This document shows positions 31,432-39,056 of a DNA stretch of 47,947 nucleotides, piece by piece. Each line of letters opens with the position of its first letter. The first letter of the stretch is position 1. A program made the position numbers and the translations under genes. The stretch spans positions 1,061 to 49,007 of the forward strand of contig JABDGM010000022.1 in assembly GCA_013286045.1 (NCBI GenBank), in the 5' to 3' direction. A model generated the notes under the pieces. That model had not been told where the DNA came from. It saw only the letters and a list, made by a program, of their open reading frames with translations, and did not search any database. The stretch comes from Planctomycetota bacterium. Its GTDB lineage: Bacteria > Planctomycetota > Planctomycetia > Pirellulales > Lacipirellulaceae.

Positions 31432-32552
31432 ATGACCGACGAAATCAAAGTTCACGTAGCTGACTACGGCAGCGGTCGCAACCTTATGCTGCGTTACCGC
31501 GACCCGATCACCGGTAAGCAAGTCGCGAAGTCTGCGAAGACATGCAACCAAAGCAAGGCCGAGCGAGCGGCAGCGAAGTGGGAGGCCGAACTAAACGGCG
31601 GCGCGTACCAAAAGCCGTCGCGTATCACCTGGGAGGCGTTCATAGACCGCTACAAAACCAACGTACTGCCCGGACTATCGGAAGGTACGGCAATTACATA
31701 GGCCTCATTCAACACATTCGAGCGCCTTACCAATCCTGAGAAGCTCGCGACGGTCACGACTGGGCTGATTACGTCGTTTGTCACGAAGCTACGCGAGGAA
31801 GGATGGAGCGAGGCCACGATTGCAAGGCATCTTCGCGTCTTGCGCGTGGTGACGCGGTGGGCCAAGCGCGAAGGGCTAATGTCGACCGTACCGCAATTCA
31901 CCATGCCGAAGCGAATTAAAGGATCCAAGGTGATGCGGGGCAGGGCAATCACCGGCGAAGAGTTCGACCGGATGATTAAGGCCGTGCCGAAAGTGGTGGA
32001 GAACGCTGCGGCAAAGTCGTGGGAATTCTACTTAAACGGCTAGCGGGCTGCGACTGAGCGAATCTCTTACGCTGCGATGGGATGATGCGCCAGACGCGAT
32101 CGTCGTCGACCTGACGGGCCGTAGGCCGATGCTGCGGATTCCCGCCGAAGCGGAGAAGGGCAACCGCGATCGATTGCTACCGATGGCGCCCGAGCTCGCC
32201 ACGCTGCTGCAGAGCGTTCCAGAAAACCTGCGGCGGGGAAGGGTGTTCAAACTACTCGCGAGCAACGGGCAGCCGCTACGTGCAACCAGGACCGTCGTCG
32301 GCAAGATTGTTTCCGCCATCGGCGAATCCGCCGGCGTCGTGGTCGACGAACGCACCAAAGGCGACGCCGCGAGTGATGCCGGCCGTATTGAAAGACCTAA
32401 TGCGCTACGAGGACGTTAGCACGACGATGAAATACTATGTCGGCTTGGACGCGGAAGCGATGGCCGACACGATTTGGGCGGCGATGGGTAACACTGCGGG
32501 TAACACTTCATCAGCGCATGAAAAAAGCAGCGCGAAAAACACTGCTTTTTAA
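31432..32552 (+). pseudogene. Decayed tyrosine recombinase (integrase) of the island
   Basis: Site-specific recombinase next to its target tRNA. Segment 1 (31432-31698) is the N-terminal part (YRDPITGKQVAKSAKTCNQS). An in-frame TAG at 31699 stops it, and the same frame resumes with the core-binding domain (LITSFVTKLREEGWSEATIA). At about 32041 the frame shifts: GLRLSESLTLRWDD carries the first catalytic Arg, and KGNRDRLLPMAPEL follows. At about 32370 a third frame appears (VMPAVLKDLMRYEDVSTTMK, then YYVG with the Tyr nucleophile). The HxLRR box between these last two is missing, so a deletion occurred too. With three kinds of damage the enzyme cannot work. It shows how the island got here and that it can no longer excise by itself. 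Confidence 0.88.
32522..32550. terminator. Bidirectional intrinsic terminator
   Basis: AAAAAGCAG (32522-32530) is perfectly inverted as CTGCTTTTT (32542-32550), 11-base loop. On the minus strand it ends the tRNA-Leu transcript (3' end at 32555); on the plus strand it lies at the end of the integrase. It came in with the island, since it differs from the terminator beside sdhB. Confidence 0.75.
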
Positions 32553-32553
32553 G

Positions 32554-32608
32554 GTACCGGAGGAGGGACTTGAACCCACACGACCTTGCGGTCACTGGAT
32601 TTTGAGTC
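32554..32608 (-). repeat. Direct repeat copy 2: island end inside intact tRNA-Leu (att site)
   Basis: 55 bases identical to 2439-2493. This copy continues into a complete tRNA 5' half, so the tRNA gene is whole here. The distance between the two copies is 30,115 bp, the size of the element. Confidence 0.93.
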
Positions 32609-32638
32609 CAGCGCGTCTGCCAATTCCGCCACTCCGGC
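32555..32638 (-). tRNA. tRNA-Leu (anticodon CAA)
   Basis: 84-base class II tRNA. The acceptor arms GCCGGAG (32638-32632) and CTCCGGT (32562-32556) pair, with a terminal G-U. The anticodon stem CTGGA/TCCAG closes the loop CTCAAAA, giving anticodon CAA at 32604-32602 (reads UUG). The long variable arm TGACCGCAAGGTCG and the T loop GTTCAAG are present. CCA is not encoded in full. The integrated element restored the 3' half. Confidence 0.95.
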
Positions 32639-32802
32639 GTTGCGTAATCGTTACGTAATAAGGTATCCAGCCGCGTCCTTAGCGAAAAGGGGGTTTGCAA
32701 AACATGGACCGTCGCTCTGCGTCTAGCGTGCATAGAAGGAAGCCGCGTGGATCGTTATAAAGGAGGGCAATATTTGAACAACACAGTGGAGAAAGTAGAG
32801 CG

Positions 32803-33888
32803 ATGGCCTTGCAGGTGAGACCAGCGGAAAAGTGTGCGTTTGATTTAGTGGCGCTTGGCGAGTGCATGATTCGGCTCTCGCCGCCCGACCATGGTCGCAT
32901 TGAATTCTCGCCGACGCTTGAAGTTTGGGTGGGGGGCGGTGAGTACAACGTAGCCTACGCGCTATCGCGGCTTGGCTTGCGAACGGGGTGGATCGGCGGG
33001 CTCAATACGTCGCCAATGGGGCGTATTGTTGCGAATCACGCGCGGGCCGTCGGCATGGACGTGTCCCACGCGGTGACGCGAAAATACGATGGCGTCGGAA
33101 AGGTCGATCGCATTGGGCTGAACTTCACGGAAGTTGGGCACTCGAAGCGCGGCTCGGTAACGCTGTATGATCGCGGACACTCTGCAACGGCCGGCATGAA
33201 GCCGGGGGATGTTGATTGGAAAAAACTCTTTGCGGAGCAGGGTGTTCGCTGGCTGCACACCGGCGGCATTTTCGCCGCGCTCTCTGAGGGCACGCGCAAG
33301 CTCGTGGCCGAAGCGGTGAAGGCTGCGCACGAGTCGGGCACGATCGTCAGCTACGATCTCAACTTCCGGTCGAAGCTATGGTCGAGCGAAGAGGCGATCA
33401 AGACGACGAAGCCGCTTGTGCCGTTTGTCGACTGCCTCATCGGAAACGAGGAGGATTTCCAGAAGGTGCTTGGGTACGAAGTCGAAGGCGTAGACGTCGA
33501 AAAAGGCAAGCTGGATACCTCGGCGTTCAAATCGATGGTGAACCGCGTCGTGAAGGATTATCCGAACATCAAAGTCGTCGGCACCACCTTGCGCGGCGTG
33601 AAGACCGCACTTATCAACGATTGGTCGGCGATCATGTGGCACGACGGTACGTTCTTCGACGGTCCCTCTTATCCGGACCTGGAAATTGAGGACCGCGTCG
33701 GAGGCGGCGACGGATTTGCGTCTGGATTCACGTACGGGTTCCTCGCCGGTCAGACGCCGCAGCAGTGTGTGGACTTGGGCGTAGCCCATGGAGCGCTGCT
33801 AATGAGCACGCGTGGCGATTCCAGCCAAATCACGCTTGAAGAACTTCAGCACATCGCCGGCGGCGGCTCGGCACGAATCAAGCGGTAG
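32803..33888 (+). CDS. kdgK: 2-keto-3-deoxygluconate kinase, PfkB family (KdgK)
   Basis: 361 residues. Phosphorylates 2-keto-3-deoxygluconate (KDG) to KDPG. It has the PfkB start FDLVALGECMIRLSPPDHGR with EVWVGGGEYNVAYALSRLGL (substrate-binding GG pair), NFRSKLW in the middle and the catalytic loop VGGGDGFASGFTYGFLAG (Asp in GGGD near residue 305). An AGGAGGG stands 35 bases upstream, too far for this ATG, so the true ribosome site is weak. Three genes for the same sugar-acid route follow on the same strand, which fixes the assignment better than homology alone. It is the first backbone gene after the tRNA. Confidence 0.85.
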   Translation: MALQVRPAEKCAFDLVALGECMIRLSPPDHGRIEFSPTLEVWVGGGEYNVAYALSRLGLRTGWIGGLNTSPMGRIVANHARAVGMDVSHAVTRKYDGVGKVDRIGLNFTEVGHSKRGSVTLYDRGHSATAGMKPGDVDWKKLFAEQGVRWLHTGGIFAALSEGTRKLVAEAVKAAHESGTIVSYDLNFRSKLWSSEEAIKTTKPLVPFVDCLIGNEEDFQKVLGYEVEGVDVEKGKLDTSAFKSMVNRVVKDYPNIKVVGTTLRGVKTALINDWSAIMWHDGTFFDGPSYPDLEIEDRVGGGDGFASGFTYGFLAGQTPQQCVDLGVAHGALLMSTRGDSSQITLEELQHIAGGGSARIKR

Positions 33889-33901
33889 AGCTTTTGAAAT
33901 T

Positions 33902-34068
33902 GCCATAGAGAACACAGAGGTCACAGAGAAAATTCGCTCTGCGGCTGTTTGAAACCGAACGTGCTATTATCAGCGCTCGTTTGAATTAGAATGTTACGAA
34001 GATTGACTTATGGGACTGTTTTATCCGAGTTCCAAAAAGCTCTCTGTGAACTCTGCGTTCTCTGTGGC
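33902..34068. repeat. Second CACAGAG-type inverted repeat pair
   Basis: Arm 1 (33902-33929) and arm 2 (34041-34068) are inverted copies of 28 bases with few mismatches, separated by 111 bases. The words match those at 421-486. This copy lies between kdgK and the GH88 gene. Its long spacer could allow a large hairpin, or the two arms could be separate repeat units. Confidence 0.75.
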
Positions 34069-34094
34069 ATGTCGGTCGCCTTATTTACCGCGTC

Positions 34095-35486
34095 GTGATC
34101 AAGTCCAATAAAACTCTCGCGCCAGCCGATTTTTTGCCGCAGCTAGAACGGTTTTGGGCGCGGTCGGCCGAGTGTATCGATGCGGTCGAACGTAGTTGCC
34201 CGCCAGGGTCATCATCACCAGTTTTCACCAAGGCGGGGCGCTACACCTCGCAAGGGTGGACCGAGTGGACGCAGGGCTTTCAATATGGCTCGGCGCTATT
34301 GCAGTTCGACGCCACGGGCGATGAACGCTTTTTGAAGCTTGGCCGCGATCGTACGGTTGCCCACATGGCGGCGCATGTCACGCACATCGGCGTGCATGAC
34401 CACGGCTTCAACAATGTGAGCACCTACGGCAATCTTTGGCGGCTTATGAATGAAGGCCGCATACCGGAATTCGAATGGGAACGGAACTATTATGAGCTCG
34501 CGCTCAAGGCCAGCGGGGCGGTCCAAGCCGCTCGGTGGGCGAAAACTGCAGATGGCTCCGGATATATCTATTCCTTCAATGGGCCGCAGTCGTTGTTTGT
34601 GGACACGATTCGCACGTGTCGCGCGCTTGCGCTCGCTCATCAATTGGGGCATCTGCTGCTCGGCGAAAATGACGAACGGATAAGTCTAATGCGTCGGCTT
34701 GTTGAACATGCCACCAGTACGGCTCGTTACAACATTTGGTACGGCGAAGGGCGAGACAACTATGATGTCGCCGGCCGCACGGCACATGAGAGCGTCTTCA
34801 ACACGAAAACCGGCGAGTATCGCGCGCCGAGCACGCAACAAGGCTATTCGCCGTTTAGCACGTGGACGCGCGGCTTGGCGTGGGCGATGCTAGGTTATGC
34901 AGAGCTGCTTGAGTGGCTTGCAACCCGAATTGACTCTGAGCTCGACGCTTGCGGCGGCCGCGATGCCGTCGAGGCAATATTTGTCAACGCCGCACGCGCA
35001 ACTTGCGATTTCTACATTCGCGAAATGCCGGCATGTGGTGTTCCCTATTGGGATACCGGCGCGCCGGGTCTAGCTAAACTTGGCGATTACCGCGACCGCC
35101 CCGCCAATCCATTCAACGGTGAAGAGTCTGTGGACAGTTCCGCAGCTTCGATTGCGGCCCAAGGCCTGCTGCGACTTGGCCGCTACCTTTCGCGCGCGGG
35201 CGACACTGCGGAAGCTGCGGGAGCGTATGTCCAATCCGGCCTCACGATAATTAGCACGTTGCTCGACGAACCCTATCTATCGACAAGCGGAGACCATGAA
35301 GGGCTGATACTTCACTCGGTCTATCATCGCCCGAAGGGTTGGGATTACATTCCACCTGGGAGCAAAATTCCCCGAGGCGAAGCCAGCATGTGGGGCGATT
35401 ATCACGCGCGTGAGCTGGCACTCTACGTGGGGCGACTCGCGAAGAACGAACCGTATTACACGTTTTTTGGGCCTGTTGATGGCTGA
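34095..35486 (+). CDS. Unsaturated glucuronyl hydrolase, GH88
   Basis: 463 residues from GTG 34095. Cleaves the unsaturated uronate left at the end of oligosaccharides by lyases, releasing a keto-uronate that opens spontaneously. The alpha/alpha-barrel landmarks are visible: VHDHGFNNVSTYGNLW (catalytic Asp region), FVDTIRTCRAL (second Asp), THESVFNTKTGEYRAPSTQQ-like AHESVFN and QQGYSPFSTWTRGLAWAMLG, then the C-terminal AASIAAQGLLRLG. No signal peptide is seen, so it should be cytoplasmic. It overlaps the next gene by eight bases. Together with kdgK, the SDR and the aldolase it makes a uronate pathway. Confidence 0.85.
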   Translation: MIKSNKTLAPADFLPQLERFWARSAECIDAVERSCPPGSSSPVFTKAGRYTSQGWTEWTQGFQYGSALLQFDATGDERFLKLGRDRTVAHMAAHVTHIGVHDHGFNNVSTYGNLWRLMNEGRIPEFEWERNYYELALKASGAVQAARWAKTADGSGYIYSFNGPQSLFVDTIRTCRALALAHQLGHLLLGENDERISLMRRLVEHATSTARYNIWYGEGRDNYDVAGRTAHESVFNTKTGEYRAPSTQQGYSPFSTWTRGLAWAMLGYAELLEWLATRIDSELDACGGRDAVEAIFVNAARATCDFYIREMPACGVPYWDTGAPGLAKLGDYRDRPANPFNGEESVDSSAASIAAQGLLRLGRYLSRAGDTAEAAGAYVQSGLTIISTLLDEPYLSTSGDHEGLILHSVYHRPKGWDYIPPGSKIPRGEASMWGDYHARELALYVGRLAKNEPYYTFFGPVDG

Positions 35487-36261
35487 TCAGCCAAATCGCG
35501 TCGCGCTTATTACCGGCGGAAGCCGTGGCATCGGCCTTGGCATTGCCGAAACGATGGCTGGGAGCGGCTTCGCACTCGCGATTAATGGTGTGAGGGCCGC
35601 CACTGAAACGGCCGCGGCGATTAATGGGCTGCGCGAGCGCGGCGCGGTTGCCGAATACTTCCAGGGCGACGTCTCGGTTTCCGCAGATCGACAGTCGCTC
35701 GTCAACACAGTCCGCGGTCGATTTGGCCGCCTCGATGTTCTGGTGAACAACGCCGGCGTTGCGCCGTCGCCCCGTGCTGATATTCTCGATGCCAACGAGC
35801 AAAGCTTTGACCGGCTCATCGGCATAAATTTGAAAGGTCCGTACTTCCTCACTCAGCTCGTTGCCCGCTGGATGATCGAACAGCGAAAATCGAACCCGGA
35901 GTTTCACGGAGTCATCGTCAACATTTCGTCAGTGAGCGCGACCGAGGCGTCGATCAATCGCGGCGATTATTGTATCAGTAAAGCGGGAATCGCGATGGCG
36001 ACGCAACTTTGGGCCCATCGATTGGCCGAGCACGGCATTGGCGTGTATGAAGTGCGGCCAGGGATTATCCACACGGATATGAGTGCGGAAGTCGCCGAAA
36101 AATACGATAAACTGATTGCCGGGGGCCTGACGGTCGAAAATCGCTGGGGCGAGCCCGCCGACGTTGGTCGCGCCGTAGCGATGCTCGCGCGGGGCGATCT
36201 AACCTACGCGACCGGCAACGTGCTGAATATCGACGGCGGCCTGACGCTGCGTCGGCTGTGA
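35479..36261 (+). CDS. Short-chain dehydrogenase, probable keto-uronate reductase
   Basis: 260 residues from ATG 35479, which overlaps the GH88 stop by eight bases; a longer frame at 35410 lies in the GH88 gene. The Rossmann motif TGGSRGIGLG, the NNAG motif and the catalytic YCISK (Tyr-x-x-x-Lys) are present, with the tail LNIDGGLTLRRL. In this context the substrate is probably the 4-deoxy-5-keto-uronate from GH88, reduced to KDG (KduD or DEH-reductase role). The substrate is inferred from the neighbours; the sequence only proves a classical SDR. Confidence 0.8.
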   Translation: MADQPNRVALITGGSRGIGLGIAETMAGSGFALAINGVRAATETAAAINGLRERGAVAEYFQGDVSVSADRQSLVNTVRGRFGRLDVLVNNAGVAPSPRADILDANEQSFDRLIGINLKGPYFLTQLVARWMIEQRKSNPEFHGVIVNISSVSATEASINRGDYCISKAGIAMATQLWAHRLAEHGIGVYEVRPGIIHTDMSAEVAEKYDKLIAGGLTVENRWGEPADVGRAVAMLARGDLTYATGNVLNIDGGLTLRRL

Positions 36262-36283
36262 GTGGGTAGAATTGCACATAAAG

Positions 36284-36928
36284 ATGCCATCTATAATTGA
36301 TCAACTTGCCGCACTGCGACTCATTCCGATGGTGGTAATTGACGACGCCCGGCATGCCGCGGCGTTTGGCGAGACTTTGGTGGCCGGCAGATTGCCGGTT
36401 GCCGAAGTCACGTTCCGCACGCCTGCCGCCGAGGAGGCAATTCGGATCCTGGCCAAGAGCGGCGACGTGCTTGTGGGTGCCGGCACGGTCCTGAACACCG
36501 AACAGGCCGATCGCGCTATTGACGCCGGTGCGCAATTTCTTGTCGCACCCGGTACAAACCCGCGCGTGGTAGAGCACGTCGTCAAACGCGGCGTGCCGAT
36601 GGTCCCCGGCATCGCAACGCCGAGCGAAATCGAACTGGCAACCTCGTTGGGCGCGGCGGCGCTGAAGTTTTTTCCCGCGGAGACGATGGGCGGTGTGGCC
36701 GCGCTGAAGGCGTTCGCGGGCCCATATCGCGAGGCGCGGTTCATCCCCACTGGCGGCATCACGCCGGAGATGTTGCCGAGCTATTTAGCGCTTAAAAACG
36801 TCGTCGCATGCGGCGGCTCTTGGCTCGCCCCGCGTGAATTTCTCGCTGCCGGTCGCTTCGATGCCATTGCCGCGCTGTTGCAAGACGCTCGCGCGATCCT
36901 TGACGGCCCTCCCGAGATTGCGACTTGA
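36284..36928 (+). CDS. eda: KDPG/KHG aldolase
   Basis: 214 residues from ATG 36284; a TTG at 36272 is upstream. Cleaves KDPG to pyruvate and glyceraldehyde 3-phosphate. The class I aldolase motifs are clear: GRLPVAEVTFRTPAAEEAIR (catalytic Glu), VGAGTVLNTEQADRAIDAGA, and ALKFFPAETMGG (Schiff-base Lys). FIPTGGITPEMLPSYL binds phosphate. It completes the route from unsaturated uronates to central metabolism that begins with GH88. Confidence 0.9.
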   Translation: MPSIIDQLAALRLIPMVVIDDARHAAAFGETLVAGRLPVAEVTFRTPAAEEAIRILAKSGDVLVGAGTVLNTEQADRAIDAGAQFLVAPGTNPRVVEHVVKRGVPMVPGIATPSEIELATSLGAAALKFFPAETMGGVAALKAFAGPYREARFIPTGGITPEMLPSYLALKNVVACGGSWLAPREFLAAGRFDAIAALLQDARAILDGPPEIAT

Positions 36929-37055
36929 CGACTCCATTTGTTGCTCCCGGGCGGCGCCGTTAGGCGGCAGCTTCAGATCACAACTCTTGCTCAGCGCAAT
37001 TCGGGTATCGCGATTTGGCGCGTTCCTTCGCCCCGAATTTCGATAAACTGCTCTC

Positions 37056-39056
37056 ATGCCACAACGCGGCAAACAAATTAAATCGAACTCGGAAGACTTT
37101 CGTACAGCAACGCGGGCGCCGCGCGGCCGAGGCGACCGGTCGGCTGCAATGCGTTACGAATCGTACCTGGTCGGCGTGTTGCTTCTTATCCTCATCGCAT
37201 TCGCATACTATCCCGCCCTACATGGCGGGATGCTGTGGGACGACGAGGCGCACGTCACGAAACCAGAGCTGCGCTCGGCGGTCGGCCTTTATCGCATTTG
37301 GTTCGATATTGGCGCTACGCAACAATATTACCCGCTCTTGCATTCGGCATTTTGGGTGGAGCACAAGCTGTGGAGCGATAGCACACTGGGGTATCACCTC
37401 ATCAATGTTTTGCAGCACGCGATGGCGGCCTGGTTGGTGTATTTAGCCCTCGTGCGGTTGAAAATCCCTGGCGCATGGTTCGCCGCCGCGATTTTTGCGG
37501 TTCATCCGATCGAAGTCGAATCGGTCGCGTGGATCAGTGAGCAGAAGAACACGCTCTCGGCCATATTTTATTTGGCCGCAATGCGAGTTTATCTGGAATT
37601 CAGTGAGACACGCAGGGGGTCGTACTACGCCTTCGCATTGCTGCTGTTCGTGCTTGGTCTGTTGACCAAGACGGTAACCGCAACGCTGCCGGCGGCTCTA
37701 CTTGTAATTTTCTGGTGGCAGCGCGGCACGCTTTCATGGCGTCGCGATGTGCTCCCCTTGCTGCCGATGTTTGCGCTCGGCGCAATCGCTGGGCTGTTTA
37801 CAGCGTGGGTAGAACGCAATCTTATCGGCGCTTCCGGCGAAGCGTTTCGCCTTACGTTCGTGGAACGCAGCCTCATCGCCGGGCGAGCCATCTGGTTTTA
37901 TGTCGGGAAATTGTTCTGGCCCGCCAATCTCGTTTTCATGTATCCGCGTTGGTCGCCAAATCTGGCGGTGTGTTGGCAATGGCTGTTTCCCCTCGCGGCG
38001 CTCGCCGTAACGGGATTGTTGTGGGCATTTCACAAGCGCTGGCGAGCACCTATCGCTGGCTGGCTATTTTTTGTGGGCACCCTGTTTCCGGTATTGGGAT
38101 TCCTCAACGTGTTCCCATTCATCTATTCGTTTGTAGCCGATCACTTCCAATACCTGGCCGGCCTGGGTGTGATCGTATTTTTTGCGGCTACCGTCGTCAC
38201 TGTCATTGGCCGCCCAGCAGCAAACAACCGTGGGGCCGGCCAAGTGGCGTGCGGCATATTGGTGCTCGTGCTGGCTGTATTAACATCGAAGCAAACTGCG
38301 ATGTATGCCAACCTGATCACTCTCTATCGAACTACGATCCAGCGAAACCCGGAGAGTTGGTTTGCGTACAACAATCTCGGCGCTTACCTGGCGACGCAAG
38401 ATCGCGAAGAAGAATCGGCGCCGCTTTTGGAAGAAGCAATTCGACTACGGCCCGATTACGCCGAAGCGGTAATGAACCTGGGATCGCATTTCGAGAAAAC
38501 GGGACAAAGCGGGGCGGCTATCGAGATGTACAAGCGAGCCCTCGAGCTGCGACCCGACATGACTTCACCCGAAATCAATTGGGGGAATGTGCTCGTTAGC
38601 TTAAAGCGCCCTCAAGAAGCAATCGCTCATTTCCAGGCGGCTTCGCGGATCAATCCCAAAGCTGCGTTGCCGCACTTCAACTTAGCGAACACGCTCCGTG
38701 ATCTGGGAGATATGCCTGGTGCTGTTGACGAATACAGTGCGGCAATCCATTTACAGTCGGACTTCGTGGAGGCGCATTTCAATCTGGGATTGGTTTTTGC
38801 CCAAACAGGACGATTGCCGCAAGCCGTCGACGAATTTCGAACGATACTTACGATCAATCAGAGTTATTTTCCGGCATGGGGGAATTTGATGCACGCGCTT
38901 GCTGATTTGAATCGGCCGGATGATGCGGTCGCCGCGGCGAAGCAAGCGATATCAGCCGCCCGCGGCATCGGCAATCCAGAAGCAGCCGTGCAGTTCGAGT
39001 CCTGGCTGGAAGACTATCAATCGCACCGTTCCAAGGATGCACATAATCATGGATGA
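37056..39056 (+). CDS. TMTC-like membrane protein with C-terminal TPR repeats
   Basis: 666 residues; a later start at 37149 (MRYESYL) is also possible. The first 430 residues hold about ten membrane helices with WDDEAHVTKPELRS in the first outer loop, FAVHPIEVESVAWISEQKN and YSFVADHFQYLAGLG, landmarks of TMTC/GT-C-like proteins that can be O-mannosyltransferases. Residues 440-640 are about five TPR repeats (AYNNLGAYLATQDREEESAP, AVMNLGSHFEKTGQSGAAIE, PHFNLANTLRDLGDMPGAVD, AHFNLGLVFAQTGRLPQAVD). It may glycosylate exported proteins; planctomycetes have many copies of this type. Activity is not certain. Its stop overlaps the next gene (ATGGATGA). Confidence 0.78.
   Translation: MPQRGKQIKSNSEDFRTATRAPRGRGDRSAAMRYESYLVGVLLLILIAFAYYPALHGGMLWDDEAHVTKPELRSAVGLYRIWFDIGATQQYYPLLHSAFWVEHKLWSDSTLGYHLINVLQHAMAAWLVYLALVRLKIPGAWFAAAIFAVHPIEVESVAWISEQKNTLSAIFYLAAMRVYLEFSETRRGSYYAFALLLFVLGLLTKTVTATLPAALLVIFWWQRGTLSWRRDVLPLLPMFALGAIAGLFTAWVERNLIGASGEAFRLTFVERSLIAGRAIWFYVGKLFWPANLVFMYPRWSPNLAVCWQWLFPLAALAVTGLLWAFHKRWRAPIAGWLFFVGTLFPVLGFLNVFPFIYSFVADHFQYLAGLGVIVFFAATVVTVIGRPAANNRGAGQVACGILVLVLAVLTSKQTAMYANLITLYRTTIQRNPESWFAYNNLGAYLATQDREEESAPLLEEAIRLRPDYAEAVMNLGSHFEKTGQSGAAIEMYKRALELRPDMTSPEINWGNVLVSLKRPQEAIAHFQAASRINPKAALPHFNLANTLRDLGDMPGAVDEYSAAIHLQSDFVEAHFNLGLVFAQTGRLPQAVDEFRTILTINQSYFPAWGNLMHALADLNRPDDAVAAAKQAISAARGIGNPEAAVQFESWLEDYQSHRSKDAHNHG

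Noticed and set aside
2494-32553. Prophage
   Set aside because: No capsid, terminase, tail or lysis gene is present; the content is regulators, redox and membrane genes.
32774-32816. Leader peptide before kdgK behind AGGAGGG
   Set aside because: The TTG-started 13-codon frame is possible but unsupported beyond the ribosome-like motif.
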